The position numbers were made by a program, and so were the translations under genes. Below, in pieces: positions 36,861 through 46,065 of a stretch of DNA of 64,000 nucleotides; the stretch's first letter is position 1, and each line of letters begins with the position of its first letter. The DNA comes from Rhizobium sp. Root708 (GTDB lineage: Bacteria > Pseudomonadota > Alphaproteobacteria > Rhizobiales > Rhizobiaceae). The notes under the pieces are model-generated. The model made no database searches. It was not told the DNA's origin and was given only the letters and a program-made list of their open reading frames with translations. The DNA lies in NCBI RefSeq assembly GCF_001429725.1, contig NZ_LMHV01000012.1, positions 124,875 to 188,874 of the forward strand, read 5' to 3'.

Positions 36861-38444
36861 ATGGCCGAAAGTCTCGCCGAGGCGGTCTCCCGTCGCCGCA
36901 CATTCGCTATTATTGCGCACCCGGACGCGGGTAAGACGACGCTGACCGAAAAGCTGCTGCTTTTCGGCGGCGCCATCCAGCTCGCCGGCGAAGTCAAGGC
37001 GAAGAAGGATCGCATCCAGACCCGGTCGGACTGGATGAAGATCGAGCGCGAGCGCGGCATCTCCGTCGTCACCTCGGTGATGACCTTCGAATATGAAGGC
37101 AATGTCTTCAACATTCTCGACACGCCCGGCCATGAAGACTTCGCCGACGACACCTACCGCACGCTGACGGCGGTGGATGCGGCCGTCATGGTCATCGACG
37201 CCGCCAAGGGCATCGAGCCCAGAACGCTGAAGCTGTTCGAAGTCTGCCGCATGCGCGACATCCCGATCATCACCTTCATCAACAAGATGGACCGCGAAAG
37301 CCGCGATCCCTTCGAGATCCTGGATGAGGTCGAGGAAAAGCTGGCGCTCGACACCGCTCCGATCACTTGGCCGATCGGCCGCGCCAAGAGCTTCTGCGGC
37401 TCCTATCACCTGGCCGACAACACGGTGCGCGGTTCCGATACGGAAGTAACGCCCACCAAGGTCAATGGCCCGCAGGCCGTTGCAGACCGTCTGCCGGAGA
37501 ACGAGCGCTCCGCCTTTATCGAGGAAACCGAATTGGCGATGGAGGCCTGCCGTCCGTTCGACCGCCAGGCCTTCCTCGAGGGCCACATGACCCCGGTCTT
37601 CTTCGGTTCTGCGCTCCGCAACTTCGGCGTCCGCGATCTCATCAACGCGCTTGGCGCCTTCGCGCCGCCGCCGCGGGATCAGGTCGCCGACATCAGGACG
37701 GTGCATGCCGCTGAGGACAAGATGACGGCCTTCGTCTTCAAGATCCAGGCCAACATGGACCCCAACCACCGCGACCGCATCGCCTTTGCCCGCATCTGCT
37801 CCGGCAAGCTGGAGCGCGGCATGAAGGCGCGGCTCGCTCGCACCGGCAAGCAGCTCGGCCTCACCGCACCGCAGTTCTTCTTCGCCTCGCAGCGCCAGCT
37901 GGCCGATACCGCCTTTGCCGGCGACGTCGTCGGCATCCCGAACCACGGGACGCTCCGCATCGGCGATACGCTGACCGAAGGCGAGGCGCTGGTGTTCCAG
38001 GGCGTGCCGAACTTCTCGCCCGAAATCCTGCGCCGCGTGCGCCTCGAAGACGCGATGAAGGCGAAGAAGCTCAAGGAAGCGCTGCAGCAGATGGCCGAGG
38101 AAGGCGTCGTTCAGCTCTTCTCGCCGGAAGATGGTTCGCCGGCTATCGTTGGCGTCGTCGGCGCCCTGCAGCTCGATGTTCTGAAGGAGCGCCTGTCGGC
38201 TGAATACACGCTGCCGGTCTCGTTCGAAATGTCGCGCTTCTCCGTCTGCCGCTGGATCTCCTCGGATCAGCCGGCCGAGCTCGACAAATTCCTGAACGTC
38301 AAGCGTGGCGATATCGCCCGCGATCTGGACGGCGACCCGGTCTTCCTGGCGCAGGACAGCTTCTCGCTGCGGTATGAGGCGGAGCGCTTCCCCGCAATCA
38401 AGATGGTTGCGATCAAGGAATATCACATCGCCAAGGCGGCGTGA
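36861..38444 (+). CDS. prfC: Peptide chain release factor 3
   Basis: 527 residues. The GTPase motifs are G1 AHPDAGKTTLTEKLL, G3 DTPGHEDF and G4 NKMD, with switch I around RGISVVTSVM. Domains II and III follow, ending VAIKEYHIAKAA. It releases RF1/RF2 from the ribosome after termination. It is single, with AGGA before the start, and its stop lies 5 bases from the convergent unknown membrane gene. Confidence 0.97.
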   Translation: MAESLAEAVSRRRTFAIIAHPDAGKTTLTEKLLLFGGAIQLAGEVKAKKDRIQTRSDWMKIERERGISVVTSVMTFEYEGNVFNILDTPGHEDFADDTYRTLTAVDAAVMVIDAAKGIEPRTLKLFEVCRMRDIPIITFINKMDRESRDPFEILDEVEEKLALDTAPITWPIGRAKSFCGSYHLADNTVRGSDTEVTPTKVNGPQAVADRLPENERSAFIEETELAMEACRPFDRQAFLEGHMTPVFFGSALRNFGVRDLINALGAFAPPPRDQVADIRTVHAAEDKMTAFVFKIQANMDPNHRDRIAFARICSGKLERGMKARLARTGKQLGLTAPQFFFASQRQLADTAFAGDVVGIPNHGTLRIGDTLTEGEALVFQGVPNFSPEILRRVRLEDAMKAKKLKEALQQMAEEGVVQLFSPEDGSPAIVGVVGALQLDVLKERLSAEYTLPVSFEMSRFSVCRWISSDQPAELDKFLNVKRGDIARDLDGDPVFLAQDSFSLRYEAERFPAIKMVAIKEYHIAKAA

Positions 38445-38448
38445 TATT

Positions 38449-39207
38449 TTATCCGGATCGTTGTCCGAACATCGGCGTCGAGCGCTCGGACGATGGGTCG
38501 TTTACTGAGGGGCCTCCCGCCTGAGGCGGGCGCCTCCAAGCGACGATCAACGCGGCGGACAGGGCCGCGAAGATCAGCGGCTGCCCAAACGGATAAATCA
38601 GAATATGGTTCAGGAACGTGATGGCTTGCCCGGTCGCTATCGCGATGCTCGTACTGCCGAGCAGCGCTATCGAGACATAGGGCAAGATACGAAGCAGGCA
38701 GATCGCGACCGACACGAACAACGCGGTACACCAGAGCCGATATCGCGTCTCGGGCCTGCCGCTTGCGGGCGGCTCGTCGAAATCCTTGAGAAGGCTGAGT
38801 GTGACGACGGTGATCGCCGCCATAAGCAGCGAGACTGGGAGAGGAATGGCGAGAATGCCGAGGGAGAAGCCGACGGCCCAGAACGATCCGAAACTTATCC
38901 CGAATGCAAAGTCCGCCAGCACAAGCAAGGTGACACTGATCCCGATCAGCGGCGAGATATCGAGAGCTCTGGATCGCCTCATCGAGATGCGGAGCAGCGA
39001 AAAGGCAAACAGCAGGTAGATCAGGGGTTTTAGGTAGAGGCCGATAACCAGAGCCAACGCGCCGGCGGCACCGCCAGTTCCTCGAGCGCCTGTTATTTCA
39101 ATCACACCATAGACGAAAAACGGGAAGCCCAACGTTATCGCGACAAAGATGCCGAAGCGCATTGCTGCGCCAACTGCGTAGTCTCGAGCACTGATCCACC
39201 GCCGCAA
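38449..39207 (-). CDS. Integral membrane protein, function unknown
   Basis: 252 residues from TTG 39207, supported by AAAGG nine bases upstream; ATG 39162 is possible. Six or seven hydrophobic segments are separated by short basic loops (SMRRSRAL, GRPETRYRLW), and the last 30 residues are a polar cytoplasmic tail. I recognise no family. It is convergent with prfC. Hydrophobic pattern, codon use and length make it a real gene, but it gives no clue to function. Confidence 0.7.
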   Translation of the reverse strand: MRRWISARDYAVGAAMRFGIFVAITLGFPFFVYGVIEITGARGTGGAAGALALVIGLYLKPLIYLLFAFSLLRISMRRSRALDISPLIGISVTLLVLADFAFGISFGSFWAVGFSLGILAIPLPVSLLMAAITVVTLSLLKDFDEPPASGRPETRYRLWCTALFVSVAICLLRILPYVSIALLGSTSIAIATGQAITFLNHILIYPFGQPLIFAALSAALIVAWRRPPQAGGPSVNDPSSERSTPMFGQRSG

Positions 39208-39473
39208 AATCTGCGCCTTTCGTTGTTTTCAGAGACCTGAATAACAGGCATGCGTCTATCAGTGTCGAATTAATCTCTTAAAGTTGCATATTTCGGCATT
39301 TGCTCGCGTCGTCAGTCGACGGTGGGACTGAATGCCAAATCGCCTCGGGCCGCCGCAAACGGTGTTGACGCGCGGTAGACCAAGCAGCTTTATGATGTCG
39401 ATGTTGTCAGGGGCGTTTTAGCGGGCGGTAGTGCGCCCGGCTGTTCGCGACGCCACGGATGCGGGAGAAACTG
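39208..39473. other. Divergent intergenic region, unknown membrane gene / trmO
   Basis: 266 bases. No gene or repeat was found. Short frames (for example from 39333) have no ribosome site. GGGAG before 39474 is the trmO ribosome site. Confidence 0.45.
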
Positions 39474-39998
39474 ATGGTGCGCGAAAACGAAATCCGGAAA
39501 AACGAAGTGGCGGTCGATGCTCCGCCGCCCGCCGATGCCGGCCTGGTTTTCATCGGCCGCATCCTGACACCCTGGACCTCGCGCATGGAAACGCCGCGTC
39601 AGGGCCGCCATGACGGGCCGATCTGCCGGATCGAGATTTTCAAGCCCTGGACGCAGGCGCTGCAGGGCGTCGAGGCCTTCGAGCGGCTGGAAATCCTTTA
39701 TTGGCTGGATCGCTCGCGCCGCGATCTCGTGCTGCAGAGCCCGGCCAATTCGGGCAAGGTGCACGGCACCTTCTCGCTGCGCTCCCCCGTCCGCCCCAAT
39801 CCGATTGGTACGTCCATCGTCAAGCTGGAGGCGATGGAAGGATCGATGCTTTTGGTGCGCGGCATGGATTGCCTCGACGGCACGCCGCTGCTCGACCTGA
39901 AGCCGGATCGCACGCTCTTCAAGCCGATCGCGCCGCCGCAGCCCGGTGATTTCCAGACGGGCGACGACGGCACGGCGCATTATTGCCAGAAGGCCTAA
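39474..39998 (+). CDS. trmO: tRNA (adenine(37)-N6)-methyltransferase, TrmO/TsaA type
   Basis: 174 residues from ATG 39474, with GGGAG six bases upstream. The family core is GRILTPWTSRMETPRQG, DGPICRIEIFKPWTQALQGVEAFERLEILYWLDRS and RSPVRPNPIGTSIVKL, a beta-barrel SAM enzyme that methylates the t6A37 base of certain tRNAs. In many genomes it follows metal or molybdate genes; here the next gene on the opposite strand is a Mop/TOBE protein, converging end to end. Confidence 0.9.
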   Translation: MVRENEIRKNEVAVDAPPPADAGLVFIGRILTPWTSRMETPRQGRHDGPICRIEIFKPWTQALQGVEAFERLEILYWLDRSRRDLVLQSPANSGKVHGTFSLRSPVRPNPIGTSIVKLEAMEGSMLLVRGMDCLDGTPLLDLKPDRTLFKPIAPPQPGDFQTGDDGTAHYCQKA

Positions 39999-40208
39999 TC
40001 AGTCGACGGCGACCATCACGTCGGACGCCTTGACCACGGCGTATGCGTCGGAGCCGACGGTCAGCCCGAGTTCCTTGACCGCCTCGTTGGTGATCGACGA
40101 CGTCACGATCGAGCCGCCGCCGATGTCGATGCGCACATGCGCTGTCGTGGCGCCGAGCGTGATCTCGACGACCTTGCCCTTGAGGCGGTTGCGTGCGCTG
40201 ATTTTCAT
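39999..40208 (-). CDS. Mop/TOBE-domain molybdate-binding protein
   Basis: 69 residues, one Mop domain, preceded by AGGGAG. The sequence MKISARNRLKGKVVEITLGATTAHVRIDIGG and TSSITNEAVKELGL is diagnostic. Hexamers of such small proteins bind molybdate or tungstate in the cytosol and may buffer or store it. It stops one base after trmO, converging. No mod transporter gene is in the window. Confidence 0.93.
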   Translation of the reverse strand: MKISARNRLKGKVVEITLGATTAHVRIDIGGGSIVTSSITNEAVKELGLTVGSDAYAVVKASDVMVAVD

Positions 40209-40265
40209 GAGTTTTCTCCCTGTTTCGATGGCGGAACTTAGTGTCTCGCCAGCGAAACGGCAATC

Positions 40266-41780
40266 TCACTCGCCGCGCGGATAGCGCTGGTTTTCTTCCA
40301 GCACGTTCAAATCCATGTGGTTGCGCATGTAGCGTTCCGAGGCGCGCTGCAGCGGCTGGTAATCCCAGGGATAATAGGCGCCGTTGCGCAGCGCCTCGTA
40401 CACCACCCAGCGCCGCGCCTGGCTTTCGCGCACGGCGGCATCGAAGCCCGCAAGGTTCCACCGCTGTTTCGCCTGCGCGGTCAGATGCGCCAGTGTCTCG
40501 GCATAGGCAGGGTCGGCGGCGAGGTTCTTTAATTCCTTCGGATCGGCGTCGAGGTCGAACAGCATCGGCGCGTCCGCGTCGCAGAGCGTCAGCTTGAACC
40601 TGCCGTCGCGCAAGGCCACCAGCGGCGCGATCGAACCTTCCGCCGCATATTCCATCGGCACCGGCCCGCGTCCGCCCGTACCTGTCGCGAGCGGCGTCAG
40701 ATCCTCGCCATCGGTCCAGGGTTTCAGCTTGGTGATATCGATGCCGGCGAGCGCCGCCAGCGTTGGCGTCACGTCCAGCGTCGAAACCGGCTGACTGATC
40801 AGCTTGGGCTCCCAGCCGGGCGCCGATATCGAAAGCGGCACGCGCGAGGAGCCGTCGAAGAAGCACATCTTGAACCACAGCCCGCGCTCGCCTAGCATGT
40901 CGCCATGGTCTGAGACGAAGAGGATAACGGTATCCTCGGCCATCCGCCCGCGCTCGAGAACGTCAAGCAGCTCGCCGACCTTCTCGTCGATGTAGGAGAT
41001 ATTGGCGAAATAGCCGCGCCGGGCGTTGCGCACCTGCTCGCGGGTGATCTCGAAGGCGTCGTAGTCGCAGGCCTTCAACAGCCGCTGCGAATGCTGGTCC
41101 TGCTCGTCGAAGGGGATCGTGCCGACCTCCGGGTCAAGATGAGGGCAATCCTCATAGAGATCCCAGAACTTGCGGCGCGCAACATAGGGGTCGTGCGGAT
41201 GCGTGAAGCTGACCGTCAGGCACCAGGGACGATCGTCCTGCCGGCGCGAGAGGTCGTAGAGCTTGCGGGTCGCGTTGTAGGCGACCTCGTCGTCATATTC
41301 CATCTGGTTGGTGATTTCGGCCACGCCCGCGCCCGTCACCGAGCCGAGATTGTGGTACCACCAGTCGATGCGCTCACCGGGCTTGGTATAGTCAGGCGTC
41401 CAGCCGAAATCGGCCGGATAGATATCGGTCGTCAGCCGCTCCTCGAAGCCGTGCAGCTGGTCGGGACCGACGAAGTGCATCTTGCCCGAGAGAGCGGTGT
41501 GATAGCCGGCTGCTCTGAGATGATGGGCGAAGGTCGGGATATCGGAGGCGAATTCGGCGGCGTTGTCGTAGACGCGGGTGCGGCTTGGAAGCTGGCCGGA
41601 CATGAAGGAAGCCCGCGCCGGCGCGCAGAGCGGGCTTGCCGTATAGGTGTTGGCAAAGCGCACGGAGCGCTTCGCCAGGGCCTTGAGATGCGGCGCGTGA
41701 AGAAACTCGGCCGGCCCATCGGGAAACAGCGTCCCGTTGTATTGGTCGACCATCAGGATGAGAAAATTCGGGCGCGCCAT
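40266..41780 (-). CDS. betC: Choline-sulfatase
   Basis: 504 residues. The type I sulfatase signature SPLCAPARASFMSG carries Cys52, which is converted to formylglycine, and Asp12 of LMVDQYNG is a metal ligand. The C-terminal region (WVVYEALRNGAYYPWDYQPL...YMRNHMDLNVLEENQRYP) is specific for choline sulfatases. It releases choline and sulfate, the choline then going to glycine betaine. It is in line with choX, 21 bases downstream of it, and under a divergent LysR. Confidence 0.95.
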   Translation of the reverse strand: MARPNFLILMVDQYNGTLFPDGPAEFLHAPHLKALAKRSVRFANTYTASPLCAPARASFMSGQLPSRTRVYDNAAEFASDIPTFAHHLRAAGYHTALSGKMHFVGPDQLHGFEERLTTDIYPADFGWTPDYTKPGERIDWWYHNLGSVTGAGVAEITNQMEYDDEVAYNATRKLYDLSRRQDDRPWCLTVSFTHPHDPYVARRKFWDLYEDCPHLDPEVGTIPFDEQDQHSQRLLKACDYDAFEITREQVRNARRGYFANISYIDEKVGELLDVLERGRMAEDTVILFVSDHGDMLGERGLWFKMCFFDGSSRVPLSISAPGWEPKLISQPVSTLDVTPTLAALAGIDITKLKPWTDGEDLTPLATGTGGRGPVPMEYAAEGSIAPLVALRDGRFKLTLCDADAPMLFDLDADPKELKNLAADPAYAETLAHLTAQAKQRWNLAGFDAAVRESQARRWVVYEALRNGAYYPWDYQPLQRASERYMRNHMDLNVLEENQRYPRGE

Positions 41781-41801
41781 GTCAGTCAGGTCCTTGAGGT
41801 A

Positions 41802-42752
41802 CTAGAGGCCGAGAGAGCCTTTTACTGCGTCGGCAGCAGGCTTTCCGTCAAGCGCGGTGACGCCTGACAGCCACGGGTTGATCGCCTTGGGATTGGCCTT
41901 CAGCCACGCCGTTGCCGCCGCTTTCGGATCCTCGCCGCCGAGGATCGAGCCCATCAACGCGTTCTCCATGCTGATCTCGAACTTAAGGTTCTTCATCAGC
42001 GCGGCCGCGTTCGGGCATTTTTCCGACCATCCGGTGCGCGCCAGCGTGTAGACCACAGCGCCGCCGAAGTTCGGTCCGAAATAGGCGTCGCCGCCCGAGA
42101 GATACTCGATCGAGAACTTCTCGTTCATTGGATGCGGCGCCCAGGCCAGGAACACCACCGCACCCTTGTCCTTCGAGGCGCGATCGACCTGCGCCAGCAT
42201 CGCCTGCTCGCCGGATTCCACCAGCTTCCAGTCCTTGAGGCCGAAGTCGTTGGCGTCGATCATCTTCTGAATGTTCGAATTGGCGGGAGCACCCGGCTCG
42301 ATCCCGTAAATCTTGTGGTCGAACTCGTCCGCGTGCTTCTGCAGGTCGGAGAAGTCCTTCACGCCCTTGTCTGCAACATAGGTCGGGACCGCCAGCGTGA
42401 ATTTCGCGCCTTCGAGGTTCTTGTTCATGACTTCGATCGCCTTGGCGGCGGTCAGGTCGTCGATGAATGCCTTCTGCGCCGGCATCCAGTTGCCGAGAAA
42501 CACGTCGATCTCGCCGTTCTTCATCGACTGGTAGCCGATTGGCACCGACAGGGTCTTCACGTCGGGCTCATAGCCCAGCGCCGTCAGGATGACTGACGTG
42601 ACGCCATTGGTGGCGGTGATATCGGTCCAGCCCGGGTCGGACATGCGGATCACCTTGCAGGATGCATCGTCCGCGGCGGCAGCCGAACCCATCGCCAGAG
42701 CCGAGAAGACAACGCCGGTGGCAAGACGGCGGATCATCGAAATTCCTGTCAT
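41802..42752 (-). CDS. choX: Choline ABC transporter, periplasmic binding protein
   Basis: 316 residues with a signal peptide ending GSAAA. The ligand-box aromatic residues seem to be Trp42 (DPGWTD), Trp89 (LGNWMP) and Trp204 (LAWAPH), matching the order in Sinorhizobium ChoX; the fourth, a Tyr in that protein, appears as Phe118 here. The C-terminal half with DPKAAATAWLKANP is typical of the betaine/choline binders. The permease and ATPase genes choW and choV are not beside it. It is followed by betC. Confidence 0.93.
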   Translation of the reverse strand: MTGISMIRRLATGVVFSALAMGSAAAADDASCKVIRMSDPGWTDITATNGVTSVILTALGYEPDVKTLSVPIGYQSMKNGEIDVFLGNWMPAQKAFIDDLTAAKAIEVMNKNLEGAKFTLAVPTYVADKGVKDFSDLQKHADEFDHKIYGIEPGAPANSNIQKMIDANDFGLKDWKLVESGEQAMLAQVDRASKDKGAVVFLAWAPHPMNEKFSIEYLSGGDAYFGPNFGGAVVYTLARTGWSEKCPNAAALMKNLKFEISMENALMGSILGGEDPKAAATAWLKANPKAINPWLSGVTALDGKPAADAVKGSLGL

Positions 42753-42774
42753 CGCATTTCCCCTTTTGTCATTT

Positions 42775-42798
42775 GATAGTTTTATTGAAGTCGCTATC
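42775..42798. promoter_or_regulatory. Candidate LysR operator between choX and its regulator
   Basis: GATAG (42775-42779) and CTATC (42794-42798) are an inverted repeat around a 14-base spacer, in the middle of the 96-base divergent gap. Position is right for LysR-type control of both directions, but the arms are short. Confidence 0.3.
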
Positions 42799-42848
42799 GT
42801 CTGTCTTGTGAAGTTGGCTTTTTTCGATCGTTGCCAAAAGGATTTTTT

Positions 42849-43769
42849 ATGGCTGAGCGCCCGATCGACCTGGGGTGGATGCGCATCTTCGTCGAGATTG
42901 GAAAAGCCGGTAGCCTGTCTGCGGCAGCATCAGTCCTCGGCCTGACACAGCCCGCTGTCAGCTATCAGATTCGCAGGATCGAGGAACATCTCGGCGTGGC
43001 CTTGTTCAAGCGGCAGCATCGCGGCGTCGTGCTGACGCAGGAGGGCAAGAGGCTCTTCGATATCGCTGCAAGAAACGTTGATGAGATCGACCAGCTTGCC
43101 CGCCATTTCCGCAAGGGAACCACGAGGCCGGCGGTGAGGCTGCACACCGACTACGCTTTCTCCTCGCTATGGCTCATCCCGCGCATGCATGGCTTTCGGC
43201 TGATCTATCCCGATATGGATATCCAGATCGTCGCGACGCAGAGAATCGAGCGCGATAGTGTGGACGATGGAGATCTGGCCGTCGCCTTCGGGTCGCGGGC
43301 GGAACTCAGGCAGGACGCAGTGCTTCTCCTGCCGGAGCGCGTGGCGCCGGTCTGCAGCCGCGGCTTTCTCGATCGGAACGGGCCTTTCGCGGATGTCGGC
43401 GACCTTGCCCGCAGTCGTCTCATCCATCTCGATACCGCGACCCCTTCGCCGTGGTTCGACTGGCAGAGCTATTTCGCGCAGCTGCGGATCAATCGCGAGG
43501 CCTATGCCGTGCAGGGGGATCTCAGCTTCAACACCTATTCGCTGGTCGTGCAGGCAGCGCTTGGCGAGCAGGGGCTGGCGCTCGGCTGGATGGGGCTCGT
43601 CGATTCGCTTCTGGAATCCGGCATTCTCGCCATCGCCGGCCCGGAGCTCGAGGCACCGGACCGTGGCTACTGGCTGCTGCGGCCGAAAAAGGGCAGCCCC
43701 CAGAGCGAAAGGCTCGGGGCGTGGCTGATGACCGAGGCGGGGATATCAGGCGTCGACGGCCAAGCCTGA
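42849..43769 (+). CDS. LysR-family regulator of choline-sulfate use
   Basis: 306 residues from ATG 42849, with AAAAGGA upstream. The N-terminal helix-turn-helix reads WMRIFVEIGKAGSLSAAASVLGLTQPAVSYQIRRIEEHLG. The effector domain from about residue 90 contains LWLIPRMHGFRLIYPDMDIQI. It is divergent from choX-betC, the arrangement of the dedicated choline-sulfate regulator family. The inducer is probably choline sulfate or choline. It ends 5 bases before the convergent otsA. Confidence 0.92.
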   Translation: MAERPIDLGWMRIFVEIGKAGSLSAAASVLGLTQPAVSYQIRRIEEHLGVALFKRQHRGVVLTQEGKRLFDIAARNVDEIDQLARHFRKGTTRPAVRLHTDYAFSSLWLIPRMHGFRLIYPDMDIQIVATQRIERDSVDDGDLAVAFGSRAELRQDAVLLLPERVAPVCSRGFLDRNGPFADVGDLARSRLIHLDTATPSPWFDWQSYFAQLRINREAYAVQGDLSFNTYSLVVQAALGEQGLALGWMGLVDSLLESGILAIAGPELEAPDRGYWLLRPKKGSPQSERLGAWLMTEAGISGVDGQA

Positions 43770-43774
43770 GAAAT

Positions 43775-45151
43775 CTAGGCCGCGAGGTCCTTGAGGAAAT
43801 CGTCGCACCAGCGCGACACATCATGCTCGAGCAGGTAGTCCATCATTCGCTGCCAGCGATCTTGGCGCTCATCGAGCGGCATGTTGAGCGCCCGCGCGAT
43901 CGCGTTCGCCGTGCCTTCGATGTCGTAGGGATTGACCAGCAGCGATCCTCGCAATTCCCGTGCGGCGCCGGCGAAGCGTGAAAGCACCAGCACGCCGGGG
44001 TCGCGCGGATCCTGCGCCGCCACATACTCCTTGGCGACCAGGTTCATCCCGTCGCGCAAGGGGGTGACAAGGCCGACCTTCGCCATTCGATAGAGACCCG
44101 CGAGAACCGGCCGGCTCACCGAGCGGTTGATGTAGCGGATCGGCACCCAGTCGACCGTCCCGAGAGCGCCGTTCACGCGTCCGGCCTGCTCGGCAACGGT
44201 ACGCTGCATCTGCTCGTACTCAGGCACCTCCGAGCGCGATTTCGGGGTGACCTGCAGATAGGTGACCTTGCGCTGATGAGCGGGGTTGGCAAGCGCGAAA
44301 CGCTCGAAGGCGTCGATGCGCTGTGTCAGCCCCTTCGAGTAGTCCAGCCGGTCGACACCGATGATCAGATCGCGATCCTCGATGCTCTCCTTGGCCTTGG
44401 TGACCAGCGAATGGTGGCCGGCCTTCTCGGCGAAACGGGCGAAGGCCGCAGTCTCGATGCCGATCCCGTAAATCCCGCCCTTGAAGATTTTATCGCCAGC
44501 CATGAACCGGCCTTCGCCGATCGCATCGCCCATCTCCTCGCGCCGGAGGCAGCCGGCGAAGTTTTCGAGATCGTGGTCGGTCTGGAAACCGACGAGATCG
44601 TAGGCGGCAAGCCCGCGCATGATCTCTTCGTGAACCGGCATGGCAAACAGCACGTCAGCCGGCGGCCAGGGTATGTGATAGAAGAAGCCGATGCGGTTCT
44701 TGACGCCCATCTGACGGAGCTCCGCGGCAAGCGGGATCAGGTGGTAGTCGTGAATCCAGATCGTGTCGTCCGGTTTCAGCAGCGGCGCCAGGCGATGCGC
44801 GAAGAAGCGGTTCACGCGAAAATAGCCCGCCATTTCCTTGCGGCCATACTCCGCCAGATCGAGCCGGTAATGGCAGATCGGCCAAAGCACCCGGTTGGCG
44901 AAACCAAAATAATACTCATCGACGTCCTTTTCCGTGAGGTCGGTGAGAGCGAAGGTGATCTTTCCCTGTTCTTCCACGGAAAGCGGTCCGGGCTCATTGT
45001 CGCCGCTGGATTTTCCCGACCAGCCCATCCAGATCCCGCCTCGCTCCTGCAGCGCCGCCAGCAACGCCACGGCAAGCCCTCCGGCGGAGGCTGCTGCACC
45101 GCCCTTCTCGGGAACAGGAACACGGTTGGAAACGACAACGAGACGACTCAC
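43775..45151 (-). CDS. otsA: Trehalose-6-phosphate synthase
   Basis: 458 residues from GTG 45151, preceded by AAGGAAG. GT20 motifs seen are [48 protein letters not shown] and [12 protein letters not shown], which bind UDP-glucose and glucose-6-phosphate. It makes trehalose-6-phosphate, the first step of osmoprotectant trehalose synthesis. otsB lies just upstream on the same strand, 46 bases away. Confidence 0.96.
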   Translation of the reverse strand: MSRLVVVSNRVPVPEKGGAAASAGGLAVALLAALQERGGIWMGWSGKSSGDNEPGPLSVEEQGKITFALTDLTEKDVDEYYFGFANRVLWPICHYRLDLAEYGRKEMAGYFRVNRFFAHRLAPLLKPDDTIWIHDYHLIPLAAELRQMGVKNRIGFFYHIPWPPADVLFAMPVHEEIMRGLAAYDLVGFQTDHDLENFAGCLRREEMGDAIGEGRFMAGDKIFKGGIYGIGIETAAFARFAEKAGHHSLVTKAKESIEDRDLIIGVDRLDYSKGLTQRIDAFERFALANPAHQRKVTYLQVTPKSRSEVPEYEQMQRTVAEQAGRVNGALGTVDWVPIRYINRSVSRPVLAGLYRMAKVGLVTPLRDGMNLVAKEYVAAQDPRDPGVLVLSRFAGAARELRGSLLVNPYDIEGTANAIARALNMPLDERQDRWQRMMDYLLEHDVSRWCDDFLKDLAA

Positions 45152-45197
45152 AAAGACTTCCTTTCGGCGGAAATGGCGACAATGGCGCGGCTGTGCA

Positions 45198-45995
45198 TCA
45201 AACGGAGATGCGGGCGATCAGTTCCCGCAGCGCGGCTGCCGAGGGCAGCGACAGCGATGCGGCGGTTGTGGTCGACGGTTTGCCGATGCGGATCGCATGG
45301 CCACCGAGCCGATTGACGGTGGCAAACATCGCCTCATCGGTCACATCATCGCCGATCGCAACCGGGCGGCGACCGGCAAACGGCGGTTCTGACAGGAAAG
45401 TCTCGACGGCCATGCCCTTGTCGGCACTGGCGGGTCGGAGCTCGATCACCATCTTGCCGCGCTGGAGAATCCAGCCCGGCCCGACCTCCTCCGCAGCCCG
45501 CTCCATCAGACGTTCGACCTCGGCCTGCCTATCGGGCGCCAGCCGATAATGCGCGGCAACGGCAGCACCCTTGTCCTCGATGAGAACGCCGTCGAGCGGT
45601 GTCGTCGCCTGCTGCAGCTCCTGTTTGAACCGATCGAAGGCAGGCGTCGTCTCGCTTCTGCTGACGGCGCCGTCCGCGTTCCGCAGTTCGGTGCCGTGAA
45701 GCCCCGCGATCGGAAAGCGATACGGGGTAAACAGCTTATCCGCATAGTGGAGCGCGCGGCCGGTAACGAGGGCTAACGCGCCTTCCAGGCGGCTCGACCA
45801 GGCGTGAAGCTGCGCGGGCAGGGCAGCAGGCACGATGATGTCATCGGGGGTGGCCGCGAGATCGAGCAATGTGCCGTCGATATCGAGAAACAGCGCGTAA
45901 TCGTCAGGTGACAGGAAAATGATCTGCCATAGGTCTTCGGCTCCGGAAACCTCAGGCGAGGTCGGGGCGGGGGCAGGTGTCGTTGCATCGGGCAT
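45198..45995 (-). CDS. otsB: Trehalose-6-phosphate phosphatase
   Basis: 265 residues, HAD fold. The nucleophile loop is ALFLDIDGTLLDLA, with both Asp residues, and motif IV is AIGDDVTDEAMF. The GLHGTELRNADG and WILQRGKMVIELRPASADKG segments mark the trehalose phosphatase cap. It converts trehalose-6-phosphate to trehalose. It is the promoter-proximal gene of otsB-otsA. Confidence 0.96.
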   Translation of the reverse strand: MPDATTPAPAPTSPEVSGAEDLWQIIFLSPDDYALFLDIDGTLLDLAATPDDIIVPAALPAQLHAWSSRLEGALALVTGRALHYADKLFTPYRFPIAGLHGTELRNADGAVSRSETTPAFDRFKQELQQATTPLDGVLIEDKGAAVAAHYRLAPDRQAEVERLMERAAEEVGPGWILQRGKMVIELRPASADKGMAVETFLSEPPFAGRRPVAIGDDVTDEAMFATVNRLGGHAIRIGKPSTTTAASLSLPSAAALRELIARISV

Positions 45996-46065
45996 GTGGA
46001 CTAACTAGGTCGGCGATCCCAGGAAACAACCCCAACGCGTCATGAGTACAGCCGGACGCCGTCGT

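Noticed and set aside
36828..38426. 532-codon frame antisense to prfC
   Set aside because: A shadow of prfC; composition rich in Arg, Asp, Ala and Gly without motifs.
39333..39422. 29-codon frame upstream of trmO
   Set aside because: No ribosome site and no residue pattern suggesting a protein.
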